64,000 bases of DNA, taken from Streptomyces spinoverrucosus. GTDB lineage: Bacteria; Actinomycetota; Actinomycetes; Streptomycetales; Streptomycetaceae. Positions 26,710 through 33,720 of this stretch are shown one piece after another. The first letter of the stretch is position 1, and every line of letters begins with the position of its first letter. The stretch covers positions 6,584,001-6,648,000 of the forward strand of contig NZ_JADPZX010000001.1 of the NCBI RefSeq assembly GCF_015712165.1. Reading direction: 5' to 3'. The notes below the pieces were generated by a model, which saw only the letters and a program-made list of their open reading frames with translations, did no database searches and had not been told where the DNA came from. The position numbers and the translations under genes were made by a program.

Positions 26710-28893
26710 CTAGCCCCTGAAGTTGACCGCCGCGAGTCCCTTGGCGGACGGGACGTAGACGCGGGTGCCGCGGACGACGGGGCTCAGCCGGCGCTCGCCG
26801 GGGTCGCCGACGGTGACCCTCCAGATCAGGGCGCCGTCCGCGCCCACGGCGCGCAGCTCACTGCCGGAGCGGAGCAGAACGGCGTCGGCGGCGGGCGTCG
26901 GGTCCGAGTGGCAGGGGCCGTACGTCCACATCCGGGCGCCGTCCTCCAGTGAGCTCGCCACCAGCGTGGTGCCGACCTTGGCGAGGGCCAGCGAGCCGAA
27001 GGTGACGGCGGACGAGTAGATGCCGCCGCCCTGGCCCTCCCGCTGCCACACGCGCTTCCCGTCGGTCGTGATGCCGTACAGGATGTTCGCCTCGTTGTTC
27101 GTGCTCGCCACGACCATGCCCCGGGTGACGGAGACGCCCGGCCGCGCCACGTCGCTGTCCAGCTCGGCCTGCCAGGTCAGGGCCCCGGTGCCGGCGTCGA
27201 GGGCGTACAGGTGGTTGTCGTAGCTGCCCACGTACACCGTCCCGTCGGCCACCACGGGGGCCACGTCCGGCGACCCCGTGAGGGTCCGTGTCCAGGCCGG
27301 AGTGCCGTCGGCGGCGTAGGCGCGCACGCCCCCGGTGCCCGCGTCCCCGTACCCGACGAGCACCAGGCCGTCCCAGGTGACCGCGGGCATCTCGAAACCG
27401 CGGGGCGGCAGATCCCTGGTCCACAGATGGTCGCCGTCATGGCTGACCGCCGCGAGCCGCTCCGAGCCGGGCGCATCGGCGGTGAGGGCGCAGAAGACGC
27501 CCTCCGCGGTGACCGCCGGGGGCGTCGCCGCCATCCCGTCGAAGTCCGTCTTCCAGCGCTGGGTGCCGTCCGAATTGATCGCCCACAGCGTGCCGTCCTC
27601 GCCGGCGGCGTAGACGACGTCGTCGTTCGGCGCGAGTGCCACGCACGGGCCGGCCCCGGCGGCGTAGAACAGGGGCCCGGTCTCGAACTGCCAGGCGACC
27701 GAGGCCTTCGCGGCGGACGCGCCGGTGTCCGAGGCGGGCGTGCCGGAAGGGGAGCGACTGGCGCCGCCGCCCGCGTCGCGCTCCCGGGTCAGGAGGACCC
27801 CGCCCACCCCCACACCGGCCACCAGGAGCCCTCCCCCGGCCGTGAGCAGGCGGCGCCGCGACAGACCCCGGCCGGAGGGCGCGTCCTGCCGCACCTCGGC
27901 GGCCGGCCGGGCCTCGGAGAGCACCGTGGGCGGGGCGAGGTACTCCACCCGGCTCCGCTCCGGGCCGGAGTCCCGGTCCGCGACCCAGCGCTCGCCGTCC
28001 TCGGCACGCTCCGGGCCCGCGTCCTGGGCGCGCTCCGGGGCGAAGGGCAGCCAGCCCGGCCGGGTGCTGTCCCGCAGCGAGCGGCCGGTGTGCCCGGCCT
28101 CCGCGACCAGGGCCTGCGGCGTGGGCCGCTCCTCGGGCTCCGCCCGCAGGCACGACTCGACCAGCGGCAGCACCCGCTTCGGCACCTGGGACAGATCGAA
28201 GTCCCGGGTCAGGATCCGCAGCAGGATCACCGAGTCCTGGCCCTCCCCGAAGGGCTCCCGGCCGCTCGCCGCGTAGGCGAGGACCGCGCCCAGTGAGAAG
28301 ACGTCGCTGGCCGGGCCCACCTCGGCGCCGTTGCGGATCTGCTCCGGCGAGACATAGCCGACCGAGCCGACGATCGTCCCGGTCCGGGTCAGCGAGGTCG
28401 CCTCCAGGGCCCGGACGATCCCGAAGTCGATGACCCGGGGGCCGTCCTGCGCGAGCAGGATGTTGGACGGCTTCAGGTCGCGGTGGACCATCCCCTTGCC
28501 GTGGATGGCGCCCAGCGCCTCGCCGAGCGCCGCCGCGAGGACGAGCACCGCGTCCTCGGGGAGCGGCCCGTGGTCCAGCACGGCGTCCCGCAGGTTGGGT
28601 CCGTCGACGAACTCCGTCGCCATCCACGGCCGTTCGGCCTCTGTGTCGGCGTCGACGACCCGGGCGGTGTACGTCCCCGCACCGCCGACGGTCTGCGCGG
28701 CCCGCACCTCCTGACGGAACCGGGCGCGGAAGGTGCGGTCCTCCGCGTGTTCGGCCCGCACCACTTTCACGGCCAGCCGAAGTCCGCCACGGCCCTCGGC
28801 GAGATACACCTCGCCCATGCCGCCGGCACCGAGTCGGCCCCGGACCTCGTAGGGCCCGACCCGCCGAGGATCCGTGTCCCGCAGCGCCTGCAC
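26710..28893 (-). CDS. Membrane Ser/Thr protein kinase with PQQ-type beta-propeller sensor
   Basis: The 727-residue protein has a Hanks-type kinase domain (about 13-270) with P-loop GRLGAGGMGEVY, ATP-binding K43, catalytic D139 in HRDLKPSN and DFG D156. A membrane helix lies near 349-369. The C-terminal extracytoplasmic part (about 400-727) repeats WAINSDGTQRW-like blades of PQQ propellers and may sense a ligand. GTG at 28893 is chosen because a GGGGGAA site precedes it. Its TAG stop lies in the CTAG duplicated by the IS. The target protein is unknown. Confidence 0.93.
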   Translation of the reverse strand: MQALRDTDPRRVGPYEVRGRLGAGGMGEVYLAEGRGGLRLAVKVVRAEHAEDRTFRARFRQEVRAAQTVGGAGTYTARVVDADTEAERPWMATEFVDGPNLRDAVLDHGPLPEDAVLVLAAALGEALGAIHGKGMVHRDLKPSNILLAQDGPRVIDFGIVRALEATSLTRTGTIVGSVGYVSPEQIRNGAEVGPASDVFSLGAVLAYAASGREPFGEGQDSVILLRILTRDFDLSQVPKRVLPLVESCLRAEPEERPTPQALVAEAGHTGRSLRDSTRPGWLPFAPERAQDAGPERAEDGERWVADRDSGPERSRVEYLAPPTVLSEARPAAEVRQDAPSGRGLSRRRLLTAGGGLLVAGVGVGGVLLTRERDAGGGASRSPSGTPASDTGASAAKASVAWQFETGPLFYAAGAGPCVALAPNDDVVYAAGEDGTLWAINSDGTQRWKTDFDGMAATPPAVTAEGVFCALTADAPGSERLAAVSHDGDHLWTRDLPPRGFEMPAVTWDGLVLVGYGDAGTGGVRAYAADGTPAWTRTLTGSPDVAPVVADGTVYVGSYDNHLYALDAGTGALTWQAELDSDVARPGVSVTRGMVVASTNNEANILYGITTDGKRVWQREGQGGGIYSSAVTFGSLALAKVGTTLVASSLEDGARMWTYGPCHSDPTPAADAVLLRSGSELRAVGADGALIWRVTVGDPGERRLSPVVRGTRVYVPSAKGLAAVNFRG

Positions 28894-28960
28894 CCCGTGT
28901 TCCCCCTGTCCCGCGTACGGCTGCCGAGGGGAGCGTATACGCCGTGCCCGGGTCAGCGGC

Positions 28961-30322
28961 TCACACGGCGGGGACGCAACGCCCGTCCACAGTGCGGTAG
29001 TTCCACTTCGCGCCGTCGCGCACCAGTTCCCGCACCGCCCCGACGAACCGCTCGACATGCTCGTCCGGCGTGCCCGCCCCGAAGCTCACCCGGATCGCGT
29101 TGAGCGACTTCTCCCCGGGAGCCGCCTCGGGGGCGCCGCACTCGCCCTGGGTCTGCGGATCGCTGCCGAGCAGGGTGCGCACGAGGGGGTGGGCGCAGAA
29201 GAGGCCGTCGCGGACGCCGATGCCGTACTCGGCGGAGAGCGCGGCGGCGAAGTGGGAGCTGTTCCAGCCGTCGACGACGAAGGAGAGCACACCGACGCGG
29301 GGGGCGTCGTCGCCGAACAGGGACAGGATCCGGACCTCGGGGACCTCGGCGAGGCCGTCCTTCACCTTGTCGATCAGGTGCTGCTCACGGGCGACCAGCG
29401 TGTCGAAGCCGGCCTCGGTGAGGGCCTTGCAGGCCGACGCGACGGCGTAGGCGCCGATGACGTTCGGGGAGCCCGCCTCGTGCCGGGCGGCGCTGTCGTG
29501 CCACTCCACGTCCACGCCGCCGTCCGCCCGCCGGGCGACCTTGCGGCTGGCGCCGCCGCCCGCGAGGTACGGCTCGGCCGCGCGCAGCCAGTCGGCGCGG
29601 CCGGCGAGGACGCCGGAGCCGAAGGGGGCGTACAGCTTGTGCCCGGAGAAGGCGACCCAGTCGACGTCCAACTCCCGTACGGACACCGGGTGGTGGGGTG
29701 CGAGCTGGGCGGCGTCCAGCACGATGCGGGCGCCGTGCGCGTGCGCGGCCGCGGCGAGCTCCCGCACGGGCCACAGCTCGCCGGTGACGTTGGAGGCGCC
29801 GGTGACGCAGACGAGGGCCGGGCCGTGGGGGTCGCGGTCGGCGAGCGCGCGCTCCAGGGTCCGCACGGCCTGCTGCGGGGTGCGCGGCGCGTCGAGGTAG
29901 GTGACGTGGGCGTCCCGCCAGGGCAGCAGGGAGGCGTGGTGCTCGGTCTCGAAGACGAAGACCTGGCAGCCGGCCGGGAGGGCGGCGGCGAGCAGGTTGA
30001 GCGAGTCGGTGGTGGACCGGGTGAAGACCACCTGGTCGTCTGCGCGGCAGTCGAGGAACTCGGCGACGGTCCTGCGGGAGTTCTCGAACAGGTCGGTGGA
30101 GAGCTGGGAGAGGTAGCCGGCGCCGCGGTGGACGCTGCCGTAGTACGGCGCGTAGGCCGCCACGTCGTCCCACACCCGCTGGAGGGCGGGGGCGCTGGCC
30201 GCGTAGTCGAGGGCGGCGTAGCTGACTTCGCCCCCGGTGACGAGCGGGACGGTGACATCCCGCCCCAGAACGGGCAGCGGGGCACAAACGGACTGATCGG
30301 CGGCAGCGGTGAAGACGGACAT
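28961..30322 (-). CDS. Class V aminotransferase / cysteine desulfurase-like PLP enzyme
   Basis: The 453-residue protein has the class V fold with the PLP-contacting D203 (VLDAAQLAPHH) and Schiff-base lysine K229 (AFSGHKLYAPFG). SufS-like elements include RSTTDSLNLLA and ETEHHASLLPW. No canonical persulfide-loop Cys is evident where SufS has it, so it may not be a desulfurase. A SAM-type riboswitch upstream implies a role in methionine, cysteine or SAM-linked metabolism; that is inference. ATG at 30322 follows CGGGAG. Confidence 0.88.
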   Translation of the reverse strand: MSVFTAAADQSVCAPLPVLGRDVTVPLVTGGEVSYAALDYAASAPALQRVWDDVAAYAPYYGSVHRGAGYLSQLSTDLFENSRRTVAEFLDCRADDQVVFTRSTTDSLNLLAAALPAGCQVFVFETEHHASLLPWRDAHVTYLDAPRTPQQAVRTLERALADRDPHGPALVCVTGASNVTGELWPVRELAAAAHAHGARIVLDAAQLAPHHPVSVRELDVDWVAFSGHKLYAPFGSGVLAGRADWLRAAEPYLAGGGASRKVARRADGGVDVEWHDSAARHEAGSPNVIGAYAVASACKALTEAGFDTLVAREQHLIDKVKDGLAEVPEVRILSLFGDDAPRVGVLSFVVDGWNSSHFAAALSAEYGIGVRDGLFCAHPLVRTLLGSDPQTQGECGAPEAAPGEKSLNAIRVSFGAGTPDEHVERFVGAVRELVRDGAKWNYRTVDGRCVPAV

Positions 30323-30393
30323 GGCGGAACTCCCGTGAGAGACAGAGAGAAAAGAGAGAAAAAAGGGGTGTGCGGAGGCGGGGCTCGGCGGCC

Positions 30394-30414
30394 CTATCGC
30401 ATTCGCTTGCTCAC
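30394..30414 (-). CDS. Six-codon leader ORF (VSKRMR)
   Basis: GTG AGC AAG CGA ATG CGA TAG follows GAGGAG with a 6-base spacer, a better ribosome binding site than many genes here have. It lies between the SAM riboswitch and the aminotransferase gene on the same strand. It could couple riboswitch state to translation or to transcription through the pyrimidine-rich stretch downstream. Its expression is unproven. Confidence 0.4.
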   Translation of the reverse strand: MSKRMR

Positions 30415-30434
30415 GGAAGGCTCCTCGACGACCA

Positions 30435-30459
30435 GGACCCCTGGTTTCGCGAGGGGTCC
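30435..30459 (-). promoter_or_regulatory. Hairpin in the riboswitch expression platform
   Basis: GGACCCCT (transcript sense, 30459-30452) pairs with AGGGGTCC (30442-30435) through a 9-base loop. It directly follows the SAM aptamer and ends shortly before the ribosome binding site of the leader ORF, the place where a switching hairpin is expected. Confidence 0.5.
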
Positions 30460-30571
30460 GCGCTTGCCGTAGACCTCGCTGCCTACGGCCTGGTCTTCAC
30501 CCGGGGCACCCCGCCACGGACGGAGGGTTGCCGGACAGTCGGCCGGGGCCGAATGACTGTCGCTCATGACC
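30460..30571 (-). promoter_or_regulatory. SAM riboswitch (SAM-IV type)
   Basis: In transcript sense the element begins GGTCATGAGCGACAG and contains CCGGCAACCCTCC, GCGGGGTGCCCCGGGTGA and the closing GAAGACC, the core shared by S-box and SAM-IV aptamers. A following stem (GCCGTAG with CTACGGC, 30489-30466) fits the extra P5 hairpin of the SAM-IV class found in Streptomyces. SAM binding should lower expression of the downstream aminotransferase gene. Confidence 0.85.
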
Positions 30572-30579
30572 TGAACAGG

Positions 30580-30609
30580 AACGTACGTGAACTGATCGGC
30601 GCCCCGCAA
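30580..30609 (-). promoter_or_regulatory. Putative promoter of the riboswitch-aminotransferase transcript
   Basis: TTGCGG (30609-30604) and TACGTT (30585-30580) are spaced by 18 bases on the minus strand. Transcription would start near 30573, exactly at the 5' edge of the aptamer, which supports both calls. Confidence 0.55.
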
Positions 30610-30654
30610 CCCGAGTCCGGATCGCGGGACGCACGCCACACTCCGTGCGGACAG

Positions 30655-30837
30655 GGCCTGTCCGGCGGATCAGGTCGCAGGAAATCGGCGGTGATTCATG
30701 GACGCGGGTGACAGGGGGCTGGTGCGTCGAGCTGCAAGGCGGAGGAGGGCGGCGACGCGGAGCGTCGGCAACCGACGACAACGCCGCAGATCGGCGTGCC
30801 AGACCCCGCGTCTGCGGCCTGATCGGCCGGACAGGCC
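30655..30837. mobile_element. MITE-like element, 183 bp
   Basis: A 25-base terminal inverted repeat with two mismatches bounds the block: GGCCTGTCCGGCGGATCAGG and five more bases at 30655-30679, and its counterpart at 30813-30837. No gene lies inside. The right flank is CTAG (30838-30841), the left flank ACAG. The GGCCTGT ends match those of the MITE at 54454, suggesting the same transposase family. Confidence 0.75.
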
Positions 30838-30841
30838 CTAG

Positions 30842-32243
30842 TAGTGCTTCGTTAGGTTCTGGCTCTGCTTCGGGGTGTGGTGAGGGGGCGGCCGCAGGTG
30901 GTGCAGGTGCCGGTCCAGCACCTCAGCAGGTCCTGAAGGGCACCAAGGACCTGGTAGAGGGTCAGGCCGGCGCTTGGGCTTTTGGGTCGAGCCGCCTGAG
31001 GGTGAGGAAGGCCTGGGCGGCGGTGACGAGGGTGACGTGGTGGTGCCAGCCGCGCCAGGTGCGGCCTTCGAAGTGGTCCAGGCCCAGGCCGTGTTTGAGT
31101 TCGCGGTAGTCGTGCTCGATCCGCCAGCGCATCTTGGCCCACCGCACCAGGTCGGCGATCGGAGTGGTGGCGGGCAGGTTGGTCATCCAGTAGCCGGTCG
31201 GCTCGTCGGCTTCTTCGGGCCGTTCGACCAGCAGGGTCCGCAGCGGCAGCACACCGTCCCACCGGCTGCGTCCCCCGGCCTGTTCCTGGGCGGTGCGGCA
31301 GGCCTCCTTGCCCGAGGGCCGCACCGGAAGCACCGCGAAGTGCGAGGTCATCGCCCCCTTGCTGCCCTGCCTCCAGGTGACCTCCTCGAACACGGCGGTT
31401 TCATCAACGAGGCCGGGCAACGGGCAGGGCTTCTCGCGGTAGCGGGGCAGGGTCGGTGGTCCCAGCCCGCCATAAGCCGGCTGATACGGCTCGGCGTCGG
31501 CAGGCCGCGCGATCTCCTTCGGGTCGACGGCCATGACGTAGGTCCAGGCGCGTTCCTCCAGTGCGAGCCGGAAGGAGACGCTGCGGCCATAGCCGGCATC
31601 GGCCACGATCACCGGCACCGCCAATCCCTGCCCGGCCAGCCGGTCCAACAGGCCCAGAGCCAGGTGCGTCTTGGAGACATGCCCGACCTCCACGGGTATC
31701 CCAGCGCGCTGCCGCCGACCATCGTCGTGCGCCCACTCCTGGGGCAGGAACAGCTCCCACTCCAACGGGCACGATGCTGTGTCGGTGGCCGCGTGGACGC
31801 TGACCGCGACCTGGCAGTTCGCCCGCTTGCCCAGCGCTCCGCAGTACTGCCGGGCCACCCCGACCGACGCCGTGCCGCACTTGGGAAACGACACATCGTC
31901 GACCACCCACACCTCAGGGCGGATCGCCTCGCACAACCGCTGGGCGATCCGCCGCCGCACCGGCAGCGGGTCCCACGGCGACTGGTTCACGAACTGCTGC
32001 AGGGCCTGCATGTTGCCGTCCGGCAGCCGCTCGGCCATCGGCTGGATCGACTTCCGCCGGCCGTCCAGCATCAGACCCCGCAGATAACAATCGCCCCACC
32101 GCCGCTGATCCCGCCGCGGCAACGACCCCAAGACATCGGCAACGAACTCTGCTAACTCACCGCGGAGCCGTTCCACTTCCCCCAGCTTCACACCACGAAG
32201 ATGCCCACCACCAGGCGAGATCACTCGACGTAACGAAGCACTA
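30842..32243 (-). mobile_element. IS701-family insertion sequence, copy 2 (1402 bp)
   Basis: It has the same length, ends and orientation as the copy at 25308, an exact offset of 5534 bases, and I saw no sequence difference. It is flanked by CTAG (30838-30841 and 32244-32247). The left CTAG adjoins the 183-bp MITE, the right one abuts the CTAG containing the stop of the RAM-domain gene. Identity of the two copies indicates recent transposition. Confidence 0.95.
30962..32224 (-). CDS. IS701-family transposase, copy 2
   Basis: Same length and sequence as far as read as the transposase at 25428, including the C CCA AAA heptamer (30986-30980) before the zero-frame stop and the open -1 frame down to 30852. 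Conservation of the same arrangement in both copies means the element that transposed already had it. Confidence 0.93.
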   Translation of the reverse strand: MISPGGGHLRGVKLGEVERLRGELAEFVADVLGSLPRRDQRRWGDCYLRGLMLDGRRKSIQPMAERLPDGNMQALQQFVNQSPWDPLPVRRRIAQRLCEAIRPEVWVVDDVSFPKCGTASVGVARQYCGALGKRANCQVAVSVHAATDTASCPLEWELFLPQEWAHDDGRRQRAGIPVEVGHVSKTHLALGLLDRLAGQGLAVPVIVADAGYGRSVSFRLALEERAWTYVMAVDPKEIARPADAEPYQPAYGGLGPPTLPRYREKPCPLPGLVDETAVFEEVTWRQGSKGAMTSHFAVLPVRPSGKEACRTAQEQAGGRSRWDGVLPLRTLLVERPEEADEPTGYWMTNLPATTPIADLVRWAKMRWRIEHDYRELKHGLGLDHFEGRTWRGWHHHVTLVTAAQAFLTLRRLDPKAQAPA

Positions 32244-32247
32244 CTAG

Positions 32248-32529
32248 CTAGTTGTCCAGCCCGATCGCGAACGCCGCCTCCAGGTCGTGCTGGGAGTACG
32301 TCCGGAACGCCACGTGTGTGTCCGTCGCCTCCACGCCGGGGATCTTGCTGATGCTGCCGGGGATGACGTCGGCGAGGTCGTCGTGCCGCTTCACCCGGAC
32401 CATGGCGATCAGGTCGTAGGTGCCGGTGACGGAGAAGACCTCGCTGACGGAGTCCAGCGCGGCGATCTGCTCGGCGATCTCGGGGATCCGGTCCACGCTG
32501 GTCTTGATCAGGACGATCGCGGTGATCAC
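32248..32529 (-). CDS. Lrp/AsnC-type ligand-binding (RAM) domain protein, no HTH
   Basis: The 93-residue protein is only the C-terminal RAM domain of Lrp/AsnC regulators (ITAIVLIKTSVDRIPEIAEQIA, VSEVFSVTGTYDLIAMVRV, ATDTHVAFRTYS); the DNA-binding half is absent, as in known stand-alone RAM proteins. It may bind an amino acid and oligomerise with full Lrp proteins. Its GTG overlaps the rhomboid stop (GTGA), and its TAG stop is within a CTAG 4 bases from the IS copy 2 duplication. Confidence 0.92.
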   Translation of the reverse strand: MITAIVLIKTSVDRIPEIAEQIAALDSVSEVFSVTGTYDLIAMVRVKRHDDLADVIPGSISKIPGVEATDTHVAFRTYSQHDLEAAFAIGLDN

Positions 32530-33260
32530 GGCTGGTTCTCTCCCTCGGGGGCCGGAGCTGGGGCGGCCTTCACTTTAGTCGCACGGCCGTACCGCGCCCA
32601 CGCGTAGGCGAAGCCCAGCCCGAAGCCCACCAGGTGGGCCAGATACGCCACCCCCGGCCCGCTGGACGCCTGCCGCGCCGCCAGCCACTGCAGGGCCACC
32701 CAGAAGGGCAGCACCACCCACGCCGGGAAGCGCAGCGGCAGGAAGAACAGGAACGGCAGGAGGCTGGTCACCCGGGCCCGGGGAAAGAGGTACAGGAAGG
32801 CGCCGAGCACCGCCGAGATCGCGCCCGACGCGCCGACCAGGGACTGCTCGGAGTCGGCGTTGGCCGCCGCGTACCCCAGCAGCGCGAGGTAGCCGCAGCC
32901 GACGTAGAAGAGGGTGAACTCGACGCGGCCCATCCGTTCCTCGGTCATCGCCCCGAAGACATGGAGGAAGAGCATGTTGCCGAGCAGGTGGACCCAGCTG
33001 CCGTGCACGAAGAGGGCCGTGGCCGGGGTGAGGGCGGCCCGGGGGGATCCCTCGAACAGTTCTGCGGGTACCACCCCCCAGTGGCGGAAGTACGCCCGCT
33101 GTACGGCGAGCGGCTCGTCGCCGGAGCCGTACACCGGACTGAGCCCCGAGGCCGGGCCGGCCAGGAAGATCAGGCAGCACACGGCGATCAGTGTGAACAT
33201 CACCGGCGCCTGCGGTCGGCGGACCGCCCGGCGGCCCACCGTGCTCCAGAGGCTGATCAT
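32526..33260 (-). CDS. Rhomboid-family intramembrane serine protease
   Basis: The 244-residue membrane protein has the rhomboid HLLGN motif (residues 91-95), the nucleophile S146 in GASGAISA and the catalytic H209 in AHLVGFGLGF, with about six hydrophobic segments. It should cleave membrane protein substrates; none is identified. ATG at 33260 is preferred because the frame upstream shows no coding character. The overlap with the RAM-domain gene suggests joint expression. Confidence 0.93.
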   Translation of the reverse strand: MISLWSTVGRRAVRRPQAPVMFTLIAVCCLIFLAGPASGLSPVYGSGDEPLAVQRAYFRHWGVVPAELFEGSPRAALTPATALFVHGSWVHLLGNMLFLHVFGAMTEERMGRVEFTLFYVGCGYLALLGYAAANADSEQSLVGASGAISAVLGAFLYLFPRARVTSLLPFLFFLPLRFPAWVVLPFWVALQWLAARQASSGPGVAYLAHLVGFGLGFAYAWARYGRATKVKAAPAPAPEGENQP

Positions 33261-33445
33261 GGACACAGAGCATGACGTAAGCGGACGCAACCGCACAGAC
33301 TGCCTCGCCGCCCGGGACGGACGGGCGTCGAGGACCCGCCAGGCCGTAGGGTTACGAGCCACACGCTCCAGGGAAGCTGGGCGCATCACGACGTATCACC
33401 GAGAAACGACGCATCACCGAAACTAGAAGGAAAGAAACAGCCACG

Positions 33446-33685
33446 ATGACGGTTCCCCTGCCGACCGACACCACGCGGTGGCGCTGCACCCTCTGCGGCA
33501 ATCTGACGCGCTTCGACGTGACGCGCTCCTCGAAGGTCGTCGAGTACGTCCACCTCGACCTCGCCGGTGAGCCGAGGGTCGAGGAGCGTGAGGTGGTCAG
33601 TGAGACCATCGAGTCGGTGCGGTGCCGGTGGTGCAACGCCGTGGATCAGGTGGAACTCGTGGACAGGCCGGGCGCCGGCTCCTGA
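33446..33685 (+). CDS. Small zinc-ribbon protein
   Basis: The 79-residue protein has CTLCGN near the N-terminus and CRWCNA near the C-terminus, two CxxC knuckles that could bind one zinc. The rest is acidic. Start ATG follows GAAGGAAAG. Function unknown; it is a conserved small protein upstream of the NYN-domain gene, 35 bases apart, and is probably co-transcribed with it. Confidence 0.85.
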   Translation: MTVPLPTDTTRWRCTLCGNLTRFDVTRSSKVVEYVHLDLAGEPRVEEREVVSETIESVRCRWCNAVDQVELVDRPGAGS

Positions 33686-33720
33686 CAGGGACCGGCCCCG
33701 CAGGGGTATTGGGGTGACGG

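Noticed and set aside
30394..30639. An 81-codon open frame covering the riboswitch region on the minus strand
   Set aside because: Its bases are explained by the SAM aptamer and following hairpins, and most of it lies upstream of or within the aptamer without a good start context. Only the six-codon leader at its end has a convincing ribosome binding site.
25308..32243. A definite composite transposon
   Set aside because: Each IS copy has its own flanking CTAG pair, which fits two independent insertions equally well, and CTAG is too short and palindromic to decide.
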